DNA from: Epichloe hybrida
Lineage: Eukaryota; Ascomycota; Sordariomycetes; Hypocreales; Clavicipitaceae
Assembly: GCA_019022495.1 (NCBI GenBank)
Contig: JAFEKR010000031.1
Span: 124,001-188,000 of the forward strand
Reading direction: 5' to 3'
DNA: 64,000 bases
Shown: positions 1 to 12,000 of the stretch, one piece after another
Position numbering within the stretch: position 1 is the stretch's first letter
Layout of the letters: each line of letters begins with the position of its first letter
The notes under the pieces: generated by a model
Databases searched by the model: none
Told to the model about the DNA's origin: nothing
What the model saw: the letters and a program-made list of their open reading frames with translations, nothing else
Translations under genes and position numbers: made by a program

Positions 1-1254
1 AGTTTATACTCTTATTAGTATAACTTCCCTATCTAGTCTATTATAGCTAACTTATAGCTAGTTTACTATATCTAAGTCTTATGCTTAAACTTTACCTTTA
101 TTAATACCTTAAGAAAATCTATTAACTAAGAAATCTCCTATAAAGTTTTCTTAAAAGTAAACTTCTTCTAAAATCTTATTATAAGTTTATTATATCCTTA
201 TAGTATCTCTATTACTAACTTACTACTAGTAAAATAACTTTAAAGAAGATTCTATATATACGCTATTATTAGTAAGTAGTAATATAAAATATCCTCCTAA
301 AAAATAGCACCTATAAGATTCTAGGATATCTTATTAATAAAAAAACCTTCCTAGCTAAATATAATAAGTCTTTAAGTATAATATCTTTACTTACTTACTA
401 CTTCTTTATAGCTAATATTTAATAGGCTATTTAATAAAATATGCTTATTACTTTTAAAATAACAAAAACTATATTATAGTATATCTTTCTTAACTAAAAT
501 CTGCCTAGTTATTACTAATATACTACTAGACTCTAGCTTAAATTATATAGCTTTATAATAAGCTATTTAAACTTATTAAAGCTACTCCTAAAGGTAGCTA
601 TTACTATTAAAATAAAGTAAGTATAATCCTATTTCCTAGACACTAGATTACTACTAACTTACTACTAGCCTATTATAAAAACAAAGAAAAAGCTATAGAA
701 TACTATCCTAGTTTATAAAAATTCTAATAAGCATAGTTACGTTTACTACGCTTAAATATCTGCTAATACTACCTATAAGGCAAAATATAATAAATATACT
801 ATAATAGCACTACTAAGTAACACTATAAATCTAGAGACTTAGATTAATATTATAAACTACCTTTACTTTATAGCCTAGAATATCCTAAAGGTAAGCTTTC
901 TTAATATATATAGCTAATACTTAACTAACTTACTAGTAGTTTATACTAAATACTATTAATTTACCTAAATATATTAGTCTTATTAAGCTCCCTAGTATAC
1001 TTTAGGTCTATATATATAAAGAGAGGGATTCTAATAATAAAGATACTCCTAAGGCCTCTTTCTCTATAGCTCCTATAGCTACTAATAATAATAAAGGACT
1101 AGTGGTCTTAAGGGCTAACTCTATTATAAAGGGATAGGTGCTTAGTAGCTATATAATAGATTATTTAAGTTATCTAAGTAAATTAACTTTATTTTCTAAT
1201 ATCTTTAGTGTGTTAAGTTATAAAACATAACTACCTTATATTAACTTTACTACT
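1..1254. other. Unassigned 3' region of gypsy copy A
   Basis: This lies between the chromodomain and the missing 3' LTR. It corresponds to 39190-41130 in copy B and 61005-62940 in copy C. The region is conserved among copies, but I could not assign a domain on either strand. Confidence 0.5.
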
Positions 1255-1264
1255 TAGCTATTAC

Positions 1265-4200
1265 TTATAGTTATTAATAATTTCTCTAGTAATAAAATCC
1301 CTTTTTAATACCTAAGAATTCTCTAAAGTATTATAGCCCTTCTATTTAACTAGATATTTATAATGCCTTCTATTATAGTAATATAAAATAATTCTCTTAA
1401 CTTTAAACTCTTATTTATTATCTTTAATAGTATCTTATAGTAAGAGCTATATATTATTACCTTACTAAGGGTAGTCTTAGGTTAATGTTTTTTATTAATA
1501 ATAAAACATAGTTACTAACTTTAAACCTTATTAGAGTTCTCTTCTAGTTATAATATTTTTTATACTAAGTCTATAAGTTACTTAAAAGCTACTTAATTAT
1601 AGTGTGCTTCTCTTTTAGTGCTAAAATCTTACTTTTAGCTTAATTATTTACTAAAGGGATATTTACTATTACTTACTACAGACCTCTAGGATTATAACCT
1701 TATAATGCCTCCGCTAGTGTGTAGCCATGCGTTAAGTAATTGCTTATATTATACGCGAATTACGCTATTAATAGGTTATCCGCCTAATTAGTCTATTTAG
1801 TATAAGTAAAAGCCCTTAAATAATATTCTAAGACCTAGTTTAAACATTTTATCTAACTATCTATCTAGGGGTAAAAAGCAGTGCTAAGTAGTCGCTTTAT
1901 TACAAGAAAATAATAAAAAGTCATCTAGAAACCACTAGTAAATATAAAACCTTAGTTTATTATAATACCTTCTAGGGCTCTATAGTCTCTAAAAACATAT
2001 TCTAAGAACATAGTTACTAGCCTATTACTAGTTAGTTACATTAAAATAGGGATATAAATACTATATTTTGTGAAACAGTTAATAATAACTAAAATTACGT
2101 TATAGGTTTAATTTAAATCTTTTACTAGTAGAAGTCTAGTAATAAAATCCATTAATAATTCTTAAAAGGGGTAATTAAGCACTAGCAACGTAGCTAGCTT
2201 ACTATATAGTTTGTAATGCCTTGGTTTTAAAGTCTAATAATTTATATAAGTACTAATATATACCTTTGTATCTTTCTTTATTATTAGCTAATAATATTAG
2301 TTTATAATCTAATAAAGAGTTTTACTTACTCCTTAGTGCCTAGTAGTAAGGTTATTATAAGTTAGTAATAAAATTTCTTTCCTTATACCTAGAGGAATAA
2401 ATACATAATTCTTAAACATTAATAGCTTAGAGAGTCTAATTAACTATATCTAGGACATAGCTAAATCACCGCTTTTAAGTAACTTTAATTAACCTATAGT
2501 AAAGTCATTGCCTTACTATGCTTTATATAATAAGACTTAAATTAGGGGTTCTAATTCTAAGCTCTTTTCTAAAAAGTTAGAGTTAAACTTAGAAAAGGTT
2601 CTCTAAATAGATTAGATCCTAGCCATAATATCTCTATAAGTAATTAGTTTAATAGATACTTCTAGTCTTATAGGGACATAAATAAGTGATGTTTTTAAGG
2701 GGTGCCCTTGCTGCTTACTAGCAATAACCTATACTAGTCTATCCCTATTAGCAATAGCTAGTCTAATAGGAAAATTAAAACAATTAAGCACTAAATAATA
2801 CATGCGCTAGGTACTAATAGTATTACCATAGCTAGCTTATCGCTTATTAACTAAAGTATAAAAAGTATTAAATAACCTTACTAATATAACTTTTCTAAGA
2901 TTATCTAGATTATTAGGTTCTTTAGGAATATAGTTAAGTTATGATTTTTTAAAACCCTAGATATTAGTAGTATTATCGTAGCGTTATTGCAACTAACCAT
3001 TAGTTATATTAAGTGACGTTTTTATAGAGCCTATAGTATTAATAATATTACTATAGTGTTCCTATCTCTTAGTATCTATAAATTTAGACAAAAAGGTAAG
3101 AAGTTATATAGTTACTACTTCCTCTTTCCTTGCCTTACTTATAAAATCTAGTTTTCTTAAAAGTAAGTTAGTAGGATTTAATTTCCCTATATAATATATA
3201 ATCTTAAAGTTAAAAGGATAAAGCTTATTAAGTGTAGTTACTTACTTACTAGTAAGCTTAGGCTTTATAGTAAGGTACTTATAGTTTAAATAATCTATAA
3301 TAACTTTAATTATATAAGCTAAATAAGCGAGATAGTGTCTCTATGTGTAAAAAGCCTCTTAGATAGCTAATAATTCGCCGTTAGGTATTAAATATTATAA
3401 TTTAGTATTAGTTATCTTTCTTAATATAAACATAACTAGGTGCTAGTGACCTAGCACTAACATTATAAGTATAGTCCTAATCACATGTCTAGATATATCT
3501 ATCTCCACTCTAAGATACGCAAGTAAGTTAAAATGCACTAAAATTAGCGATTCCTAAAATCTTTATTAAAGCTCTTTAAACGCTGCTATCTTATAGGGTT
3601 CTAGTTTAAATATTACTAGTTAATTCCCTTTAAGGCAATCTATTAATAGAATAATAACTTTACTATACTATTTAATAAAACAGTGGTAAAATCTAGTAAA
3701 ACCAAGAAATAACTAAATATTAAAAACACTACGTGGTATTAGCTAGGTTATAATTACTTTAACTCTTGCTAAGTCTATTATAATACCTTTCTCTAATATC
3801 TTAAAGCCTAAAAATTTAACTTCCTTAACTAAAAATTAACACTTCTTAAGGTTAATAAAAAGACTTACCTCTTTAAACCTACGTAAAACTTATTTAATAT
3901 ACTCTATATAATCCTTAACCTTACTGCTATATATTAGCGTATTATCTAGATAGATAATGTAGGTCTTATTAATAAGTCCTTTAAGAGTATTATTAATATA
4001 CTCCTAAAAATTTACTAGTGTGTTAACTAGTCTAAATAGCATTACTAGATATTTAAAGTAGCTATATTAATAATAAAACGCTGTTTTTTACTTATTGCCT
4101 AAGCGAATACGTAGCTAGTAGTATGTATCTTTTAAATCTAGGACTATGAAAATAACTACGCCTGCTAATTAATTAAGAATTTTAGTAATAAGGGGCAAAG

Positions 4201-5400
4201 GGGCCTTATTCTTAATTATAATCTTATTTAAGCCCCTATAATTTATATAAAGCCTTAATTTCCCTCCTTTCTTTAGAATAAATAAAATTAGGGCTTTAGC
4301 TAGGCTAACTAATCTTCTAATCTACCCTTTAAGCTACGTACTTATAAGGTACTCTCTAAGAACCTCTAGCTCCCTTTTAGCTAAATTATATATAGGCCCC
4401 TAAGGTAGTGTTTTCCCTTTTTCTAATTTAATCATATAAGTATAACCTCCTAGTTTAGGAAGCTTACCCGCTAACTCTTTAGAAAAAATATCTATAAACT
4501 CCTTATATTCTTCTAGGATTATTAGTGTAAGGCGCTTAGTGCTCTTATCCTAATTTAACATAGCTTCTTTGCTGCTTGTGTCTTCTAAAATTAGCATAAC
4601 TATAATACCTTTGCTTTTTTGCTATAAATAAGCGTACTTAAGATTTATATAGTTACTTTACTATTTATTTATATATCTATTACTACTAGGTTCTCTAATT
4701 AGCCTTTTCCTTTTCCTTTTTAATTTTTATTTTCTAGAATACTTAGCTTAATCTTTATTACTCCTAATAATAAAGTAACTACTACTATTTTTTTCTCTTT
4801 ATATACTCACTGCTTACTATAAGTAAAGGAGAGATATTCTATTATTACTAGATATCTCTAGTATTTATACTCCTAATATATAATTATAGGTAAATACTCT
4901 TTAATCTAGTCTATACCTAGAATTATCCCTTTACCTATATTAGTAATAAAGTAGCTAACTTAGTAAACCTTTGCAAATCCTATACTATCTTTTATCTTAA
5001 CTAATTTTTTTAGAATTCCTTAATATAAAATCACTTTTTTACTTATACTCTCTAATATCCTATTTAATTAGATTATACTCTCCTAATCCTTTTTTAATAA
5101 TAATTTTAGATAAATTATTAAAGACTATACGCTTATATTAAATAGCGCTTATATAGCTAACCACTAGTTATCTTATTATAAAGATACCTATATTCTTATT
5201 CTATTATCTATAGGGTATTCTATAGTAAGATTATATTCCTAGGTCTATGCTAATTAAACTAGTATTATATTAGGAGACATAGCTTTATTACTGCTTTCCT
5301 TATGTTTCTTAGTTATATATTTAGTACTTTTATAGGTAAAATAATCTAGTGCCTAATAAGTTAGTATAGCGTGCCTAGGCTTTCTATATTTATAGCACAC
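1265..5400 (-). pseudogene. Broken gypsy pol (protease-RT-RNase H-integrase-chromodomain), copy A
   Basis: Reverse-complement reading gives recognisable chromoviral blocks separated by many TAG/TAA codons: RT palm with YLDN-LIYS near 3945, RNase H, integrase core around 1750-2700, then a C-terminal chromodomain with a KYLVK-KGYN core at about 1360-1325. Every block carries several stops, so no functional product is possible. The domain order gag-PR-RT-RH-IN-chromodomain is that of Ty3/gypsy chromoviruses. Exact limits of the original frame cannot be set. Confidence 0.8.
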
Positions 5401-6513
5401 TAAGGATAATCTTTTCCCTTAGTCTTTACTCTATTACTACGCCCTATCTATAGGTAATGTAAAATAAAAGTATTACCTCTTTCTTTTAAAGTCCTAACCT
5501 TTTTTATTATTTTAGCCTAAACCTATTATAACCTTTGCTTTCTTACCCTAGCCTTATAGTTAGCTCTAGGTTATTAGGATCTCTTAACTAATTATTTACT
5601 TCCTTATAGCGTTATTTAAGCTATTTAGAAAAATTATAATTCTTAGATATATAGGGATTTCTTTAGGTAACTTAGCTTTTACCTTATCCTAGGCTTATAT
5701 AAAGGATTAAAATAATTAGCTATTCTTCTACCTAAGATTTAGTAGTGACCTTATTACTTCTAAGTGTCTTACACTTATATCTATTATTCTAGTTTTTAAC
5801 TATTCTAGGAAATTTACCTAGGTAATTAATAAATAATTTACATGCCTATCCACGGCTATATAATATATCCACTATTGCTTTATATTACTAGCTAGGCAGC
5901 TACCTATATATACTACCTTAGTTATATTATCCTTAAAGGTATAGTAGTCTAATTTAAATAGTATATCTAAGTTTACTAAGAAATTCTATAGGCTTTTATA
6001 TATTTCCCCTTTATATATAGGTATTTTTATTTACATTTTAATAAGACTACCTTACTATATAATTACTACTATATTACTATAGACTGTAGGTAAAATTATA
6101 GCTAATGTTTAAGGGGTAATTATAGGTCTAGATTAAGGGGTAATTATAAGTCTAGTTTAAGGTCTAGCTAATCTTAGATTTGCCTTAAGCTCTCTAATTT
6201 ACGCCTCTATCTATAAGACCTCTTATCTCCTCTAAAGGTAATATAGCTTAGATTATATAACCTTATAGTATTACTATAATGCCCTTTTTTCTTTAGTTAT
6301 ATTATCTATACCTCCACCTAAATTAGGATTAAGTAGCGTTTATTACACCCTATTATCTATAGTTCTAGATTATAGGGGTTCCCTATCTTTCTAATTATCT
6401 ATAGCTTTATTATTATAAGGTACTAGTGTATTTCTAGTAAATCTTTAGAGTATTAGCTATATAATAATCTAGCTAATGGTTTATATCCTTAAAAAGGTTA
6501 AGAGAGATTAATT

Positions 6514-6783
6514 TATTATAGCTTATACTAAAAGGTTAAGAATAAAGTAATAGCTAAGACTATTATAGTTACTACTAGATAAATACTAGCTAGAGGTAGG
6601 TACGTAAAGGTTTTAATCTCTAACCTAGCACTAATAATATGCGTAGTCTTTAATAAGTACCTTGCTCTATAAGCACGTGGCTATCTCATAGCTAGCTAGC
6701 CTCTTTGTTATCCACATGGCCTAAAGGTTCTCCAAAGACCCGCTTTAATGAATATCCTATCTTTGACCTCTGCGCTCCTAACA
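6514..6783 (-). repeat. 5' LTR of gypsy copy A (270 bp)
   Basis: It aligns along its full length with the LTRs at 33519-33788, 41133-41402, 55333-55602 and 62943-63212. The outer edge (6700-6783) keeps many G/C bases, while the inner part is heavily transition-mutated. Confidence 0.9.
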
Positions 6784-6893
6784 AGTAATAAGTATTCCTT
6801 ATACTTAGAGAAAATAAGCGGTGTAAGTAAGAGCAAAAAGGCAGACATAAATAAGCTTAGATAGGCTAGAATCCTAATTTATATAGGAAATTA

Positions 6894-6921
6894 GAATCTT
6901 AAGGGGTACCCCTTAAGATTC
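6894..6921. repeat. Perfect 28-bp palindrome
   Basis: The half-site GAATCTTAAGGGGT is followed directly by its exact complement, centred on GGTACC, with no spacer. It sits just outside gypsy A, inside element E. The mismatch begins one base beyond each end. Confidence 0.9.
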
Positions 6922-7149
6922 CGAAATTTACATATAAATTAACTATTAACTAACTTAGACCTAGAAACTATTATTTTATAGTTTAAATAGTTACGTATTA
7001 CACTTAGGAACTATACTAGCACTATATCCTAATAAATAATAATTATAAGACTTTACTATATATTTAAGAACTATTTTATTTTAAGGCTTAAGGATATTCA
7101 CACTATAGATCTTTTATATTACTATATTCCCCTTATCCCTAAAGCCTAA

Positions 7150-8021
7150 CTAGGTAAAAGGAAGTAATTTCACTATTCTAGAGTTTATTACTAGTTTATA
7201 AAATAAGTGTTCCTAGCTATAAAAAGGGCTAGAATTATTACCTAAGGGGATTTAATATAAGTTACGCCTATAATATTTGCCCTAAAACCTAAAAAGACAG
7301 TATTCTAAGTGGTATATAATTATCGCAACGTTAATAGCAAGATAATAAAGTTAGGATATCTATATTATAATATAGAAGCTAATTTAGACTTAATTTACTA
7401 TGGATATTTAAAGATTATCTCCTAAACTAATGCCTTAAATAGGTTCTAGGCGATTAGAATCTACCCCTTTAATAGACTAAAGATAGCTTTTTCTAGTCCT
7501 AATAGCATGTATTTTTATAATAATATAGCCTAAGGACTAATAGGATCCCCCTTAATATATATAAGGTTTAGGAATCTTACTTTTAGTTCTTTTCTTCTAG
7601 GATAAGATAAAAAGTAAGTTAATATTAGGTTATATAGAGAATATTAAAACTTCTTTCTTAATTTATATTAATAACTACTATATAGGCTCTAAGACCTAGG
7701 AAGATTACTTTAACTTCCTATAAAAGCAATATTTCCCTTATATTACGTAGGCACTAATTAGATTAAGTAAACATAAAACTACTTTATTTATATTTAAGGT
7801 AAATTATATAGGCTACTTATTAAAAGATAGGAAAATTAGACTAGCTTAAAAACACTATAAAAGATTTACTAATCTAGCTAAGTAATTTACTAATTAGCCT
7901 TTAAAGATATAGGATAAGATCTTAGTACTTATTTACCTTATACTATTTCTCTAAAAGTTTATTCCTAGTAAATTAAACTTAGTAGTTACTATTAAGAAGG
8001 CATTTTTCTAGGAAACATTTA
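7150..8021 (+). pseudogene. Broken gypsy RT, element E
   Basis: RT palm-like peptides read through on the plus strand with multiple TAG/TAA stops. The copia element at 8022 interrupts the frame. Downstream RNase H and integrase are at 14925-16650. Confidence 0.65.
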
Positions 8022-8308
8022 TGTGGCTTCCTTCGGACCTTCGGACAATAGATAGTCTAACCGTGGCCAAAGAGTGAAGCTACCGAAGGGATGCACGCAA
8101 TGCGATTAGATGCATCGCGAGCTACCCTGCTCCGTTAGTAGTAGCACTACACTATAGCCTTACTTTTCCCCCTTTTTACTTACCTTCTTTTCTAGCTAGA
8201 TTTCTCTCCTTCTCCCTTTTCTCTTCTCTTAGTTATTAGCTATTATTATTAACTTTATTAAATTTAACCTTATTACACTAGTGTAAACATTCCTTAGTAA
8301 AACTAACA
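8022..8308 (+). repeat. 5' LTR of copia 1 (287 bp)
   Basis: It starts TGTGGCTTCC and ends CTAACA. It aligns with 14633-14919, 32681-32971 and 47146-47436. The first 130 bases are far less RIP-mutated than the interior. Confidence 0.92.
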
Positions 8309-9090
8309 CTAATTAGTGGTTAACTATAACTATAAATAAGTTAGGTATTATAAGAAAAGACATTTCTATAGATAACGCAGCCCCTTATCTCTTAAGCTAA
8401 CCTAGATAGGCTATTTAGGTAAAGAGGTATAACTACAAAGTGTGCTAAAGGAAGATAGACTAGAATCCTAGTTATAGGCTTATTAGACTTCTAAGGGATT
8501 AATTTATTAACCCTTAGGCTTATAGGATATAACCTTATTATATCTATCTAGGATATTTAGTTAATTATTAATCTTATTATCTATCACAAGAAAACTAACT
8601 AAATAACCGAATCTATTGCTATAAGGCATTTTATTTAAACCTAATGTTAAAAACAATCCTTAGCTAAGCTAGCTAATCTATATAATCTCCTTCTACACTC
8701 TCTTTATAACCCCTCTTCTCTCTTTATAGCTTTTTATGCCTTAGTGTTCTAAATATTAAGTTATTTCTGCTTTTACGCTATTTTTATAGCCTACTCTTCC
8801 CTCTTTTTGCTATTTTCCCCTCTTTTATACTTTTTCTATTGTTTTTTATTATTTCCCTCTGTTTATCCTATTAATCCTATTTATCTTATTTATCCTGTTT
8901 TATTTATCCTATTTATCTTACCCTATTTATCCTATTTATCCTATTTACCCTGTTTTTCCTGTTTTTCCTATTTTGCCTATTTTTTAGATTTACCTAGTCT
9001 ATCCCTCTTAATAAGCGTAAAAATTACGCTATTATTATACTACTATTTACTTTATTTAAATTATTTAAGAAGACTAAACCTTTTTTAAGA
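8309..9090 (+). other. Copia 1 untranslated leader with TTTATCC-rich minisatellite
   Basis: This is a leader between the 5' LTR and the first gag-like peptides. From about 8865 to 8975 it holds degenerate 9-10 bp repeats of the type TTTATCCTAT/TTTATCCTGT. The equivalent in copy 2 is at 41408-41510. A 93-codon open frame here (8807-9088) translates to low-complexity Leu/Tyr/Pro/Phe and is a by-product of the repeat, not a gene. Confidence 0.7.
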
Positions 9091-12000
9091 AAGGGATAGA
9101 ATTAAATATTAGACTATTAATAAGATAGACTCCTTACCTTACTTCCCCTAATAATAAGATATCCTAAAAGCCTTTAGAAATAGCTTCTAAAAGACTAGAA
9201 AAAAATAGTTTACTAAGGTAACTATAGCTATATTTATTTACACTTATAAGAGACTAGGAAAAGCTTACCTAGCTAAACCTAGAGGCTATTATATAGCCTA
9301 AACTTAATAATTAGATTATAAGGTTTATTTATACTAGTAAGCATTAAAATTAGTAAGGAGAAAACCTTTAGGAGAACTTTAGAGAAGATTTTAAAGGTTA
9401 GATAAAAGATATATTTAGGAGAGCTTCTAATAAGCTTATAAGAGAACTATAAAACTCCTTATAAGATAATAATGTTTATATTAGCTAAGGAGTAAGCTTT
9501 CCTATTCTAATAGCCCTTAAATATATTCTTTAAGAGATAATAATAACCCTATAATTAGGAAATAAGTTATAGTCTCCTAAACTACCTTATGTATAACCCC
9601 TATAAGCTACTACCCTAAAGACCTTCCCTAATATTCCTTACCCTTAAAAGGAATAATCTTTGTATTCTCTATAAGAACCTTTATAATAATCTTAATTATA
9701 TTAGGAGTTTAACCCTTAATAGCTTACCCTTCTTCCTTATTCCTTCCCTTTAGATAAATAAATTATAAAGAAAATATCTAAGCTTATAAAGATATATATG
9801 GATAGTAATTACTATAGTAAGAAGCTATATAACTTTCTCTTACTAAAACTTATGCTTTTTAAGAGTAAGTATAACTAGATTAACCTCCTTAAGTTATATT
9901 TTAGCAAAGCATTCCCTATTATATTAATAGGAGATACTAAATAGCACTTTCTTAATTACCTTACTAGTAAAAACCTCTTATATAAAGAGATAATTATAAA
10001 TATCTATTAATGCTTTAAGATAGAGAGTAATTAATAATTTTACTAATATAAATAAAGTAATATAACTCTTAAGAATATTATTACTTAGAACCCTAATAAG
10101 ACTAAGCTTAAGTGCCTTAAGATTTTATTAACTACCTTAAAGAGAGTTTATAAAGGGCTATACCTCTCTAATATAGTAAATATAGAGCTTTATAAGCAAA
10201 CCTTAAACGTAGTCTCTAGCATCCCTAAATATTAGGTAGTAAAGTATATACACACGCTAGGCTTTAAGAACCTTACTAGTAACCTCTATAAATTAATTAT
10301 AATTACAAAGAGTAGTGTAAGAAGTAACTAATATTACTAGCATTAAGATAAAGACCTATTAAAGGTAATATTTATAGATTACTAATATAGCTAATAGAAT
10401 TAAAGAGACTAAGGAAAAGAAAGTTATTATAGTAACTCTAGATAACCTAAGCAATGCTTTATTTATAGTAAGAGTAGCTACTAGTTATTAAACCACACTA
10501 ATGCTAAATATTAGAAAGAGAAAAAGAGGTAGTAAGCTAGTAAGAACTATTATTTACCTCCTATAGAGAAGAAGTTTTAGGTATTCCTTACTTTATTTAA
10601 AGGAAATAATAGTAATAAGGAAAAGGAAAGAGAAAACTAGGAAACATAGCTTAAGGCCTTTACTTAGGACTAAGATAATAGTAATAATAATATTAAGAAG
10701 AAGCTATTATTAAAGGTATAACTTAGCATTATATAATTCTTTTATATAGGATTATAAATAATAGATAACGTTAATATCCTTATAATGCTTAAGAATTAAG
10801 CTTTTTAACATGCCTTACTTAAGTAAGAGCTATACCTTAAAGAGACTTCTAATAAAGATAATTTAATTTATTATGCCTCTAAAGGACACTATTTTAAAGA
10901 GATCTTTAGAGGAATTATACTAGATATAGAAGCCTTAGGCTAATTAACTACTAGTCTAGTATAAGCTAAAGCCTTACTAAGATTTATGCTATTATTAATA
11001 ATTAAACCCTATAACCTAAAAGTTATTTACTTTAGTACTAGATTAGTAATAACACATGGCGTTATCTATATGCTTATAAAGCTTAGCTAAATTAACTTTT
11101 ATATTCTTAATACCACTATACTCTTTCTCTTTTCCCTTACTAATATAGATAAAATAAAGGTTAAGATTAATAACCTTACTAATATATTAATTTAAAATAA
11201 TAAGACTATACTTATTATACGTAAATAAGGCTACCCTTAGTGGCTTCTAGAGGTAAGAGAAACCGCCGCTTTTTACCTATTAAAAGAAGAGATTTATTAA
11301 CTTTACTAAAGGTTTAGTTATCCCTTAATTTAATAGCTTATAAAGATCCTTTAATAAGCTAGTTATAATATTAAACACTATATAATTAAGAAGCTTACTA
11401 AAGTCTATTACTATTATTAGATAAATAAAAAAGCCCTTAGCTAGTTTAAATTCTCCCTTAAAGATAACTATAACTTTAACTATAAGATTATTATTAATAT
11501 TATATAAATTAATAGCTAGCTAGTCCTTTATATTATTGATTTAGTAACCTTATTTTAAGCGGCCTAATTCCTTAACCCTAAGAAGCAAAAAGCTTATAAT
11601 ATCTAGGATATAATTAGAGAGTGCTAGATTAATATATATTTAGGCCCTTTAGACTAGATTATTTATAATACTAGTAATAACTTTACCTTAGCTAAATTTA
11701 GGCATTATGCTTACTTAATGTTAATTAATATTAATAAGATACCTATTAAAGCCTATAATAGTATTAGAAAGGTTAAGAGATATTATAGACCTCTTTACTA
11801 GGCCTATAATATTATTATAGACTTAATTAGTAAGGAAATTACTTCTAAGTAATAACTCTAAATAGCTATTAAAGCTATTAATAACTTAGTAAGCCTTAAT
11901 AGCCTTATACTAACCTTACTAGTCTTTAGAGCTTACTTATAGATAATAGATAAGTTATTACTAAGCATCTCTATTATTTAATAAGCTAAAGTAATTTAGA

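Larger units (their letters stand above)
1..6783 (-). mobile_element. Ty3/gypsy chromovirus copy A, RIP-mutated, cut by window edge
   Basis: This is a minus-strand copy of the same family as the elements at 33519-41402 and 55333-63212, which are 7.88 kb each. About 1.1 kb, including the 3' LTR, lies off the left edge. Its 5' LTR is 6514-6783 and ends in GCTCCTAACA on the plus strand, the complement of the family's TGTTAGGAGC start. Reading leftwards come a gag relic (about 6060-5380), the reverse transcriptase (RT) active-site region (YLDN in place of YLDD, near 3945), RNase H, integrase and a chromodomain (about 1403-1265). Relative to the other copies, about 150 bp is missing near 1470, removing the integrase C-terminal GPY/F module. 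The expected target-site duplication AGTAA (6784-6788) cannot be confirmed because the other end is outside the window. Confidence 0.9.
6784..8021 (+). mobile_element. Older Ty3/gypsy-like element E, left part
   Basis: This is an AT-rich RIP relic between gypsy A and copia 1. From about 7260 a plus-strand frame resembles the RT fingers and palm: an 'FALKPKK' block, then a 'WAIRIYPFNRLKIAFSS' block near 7450-7500 that matches the gypsy consensus around Y-WAIRI-P-D--KTAFSTP, then 'GLIGSP' in place of the GL-N/GAP motif. The frame resumes after the copia insertion at 14925. No LTR was identified for this element. Confidence 0.7.

Noticed and set aside
8807..9088. 93-codon plus-strand open frame rich in Leu, Tyr and Phe
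   Set aside because: It is the translation of a TTTATCC-type minisatellite in the copia leader, low complexity and without a homologue pattern.
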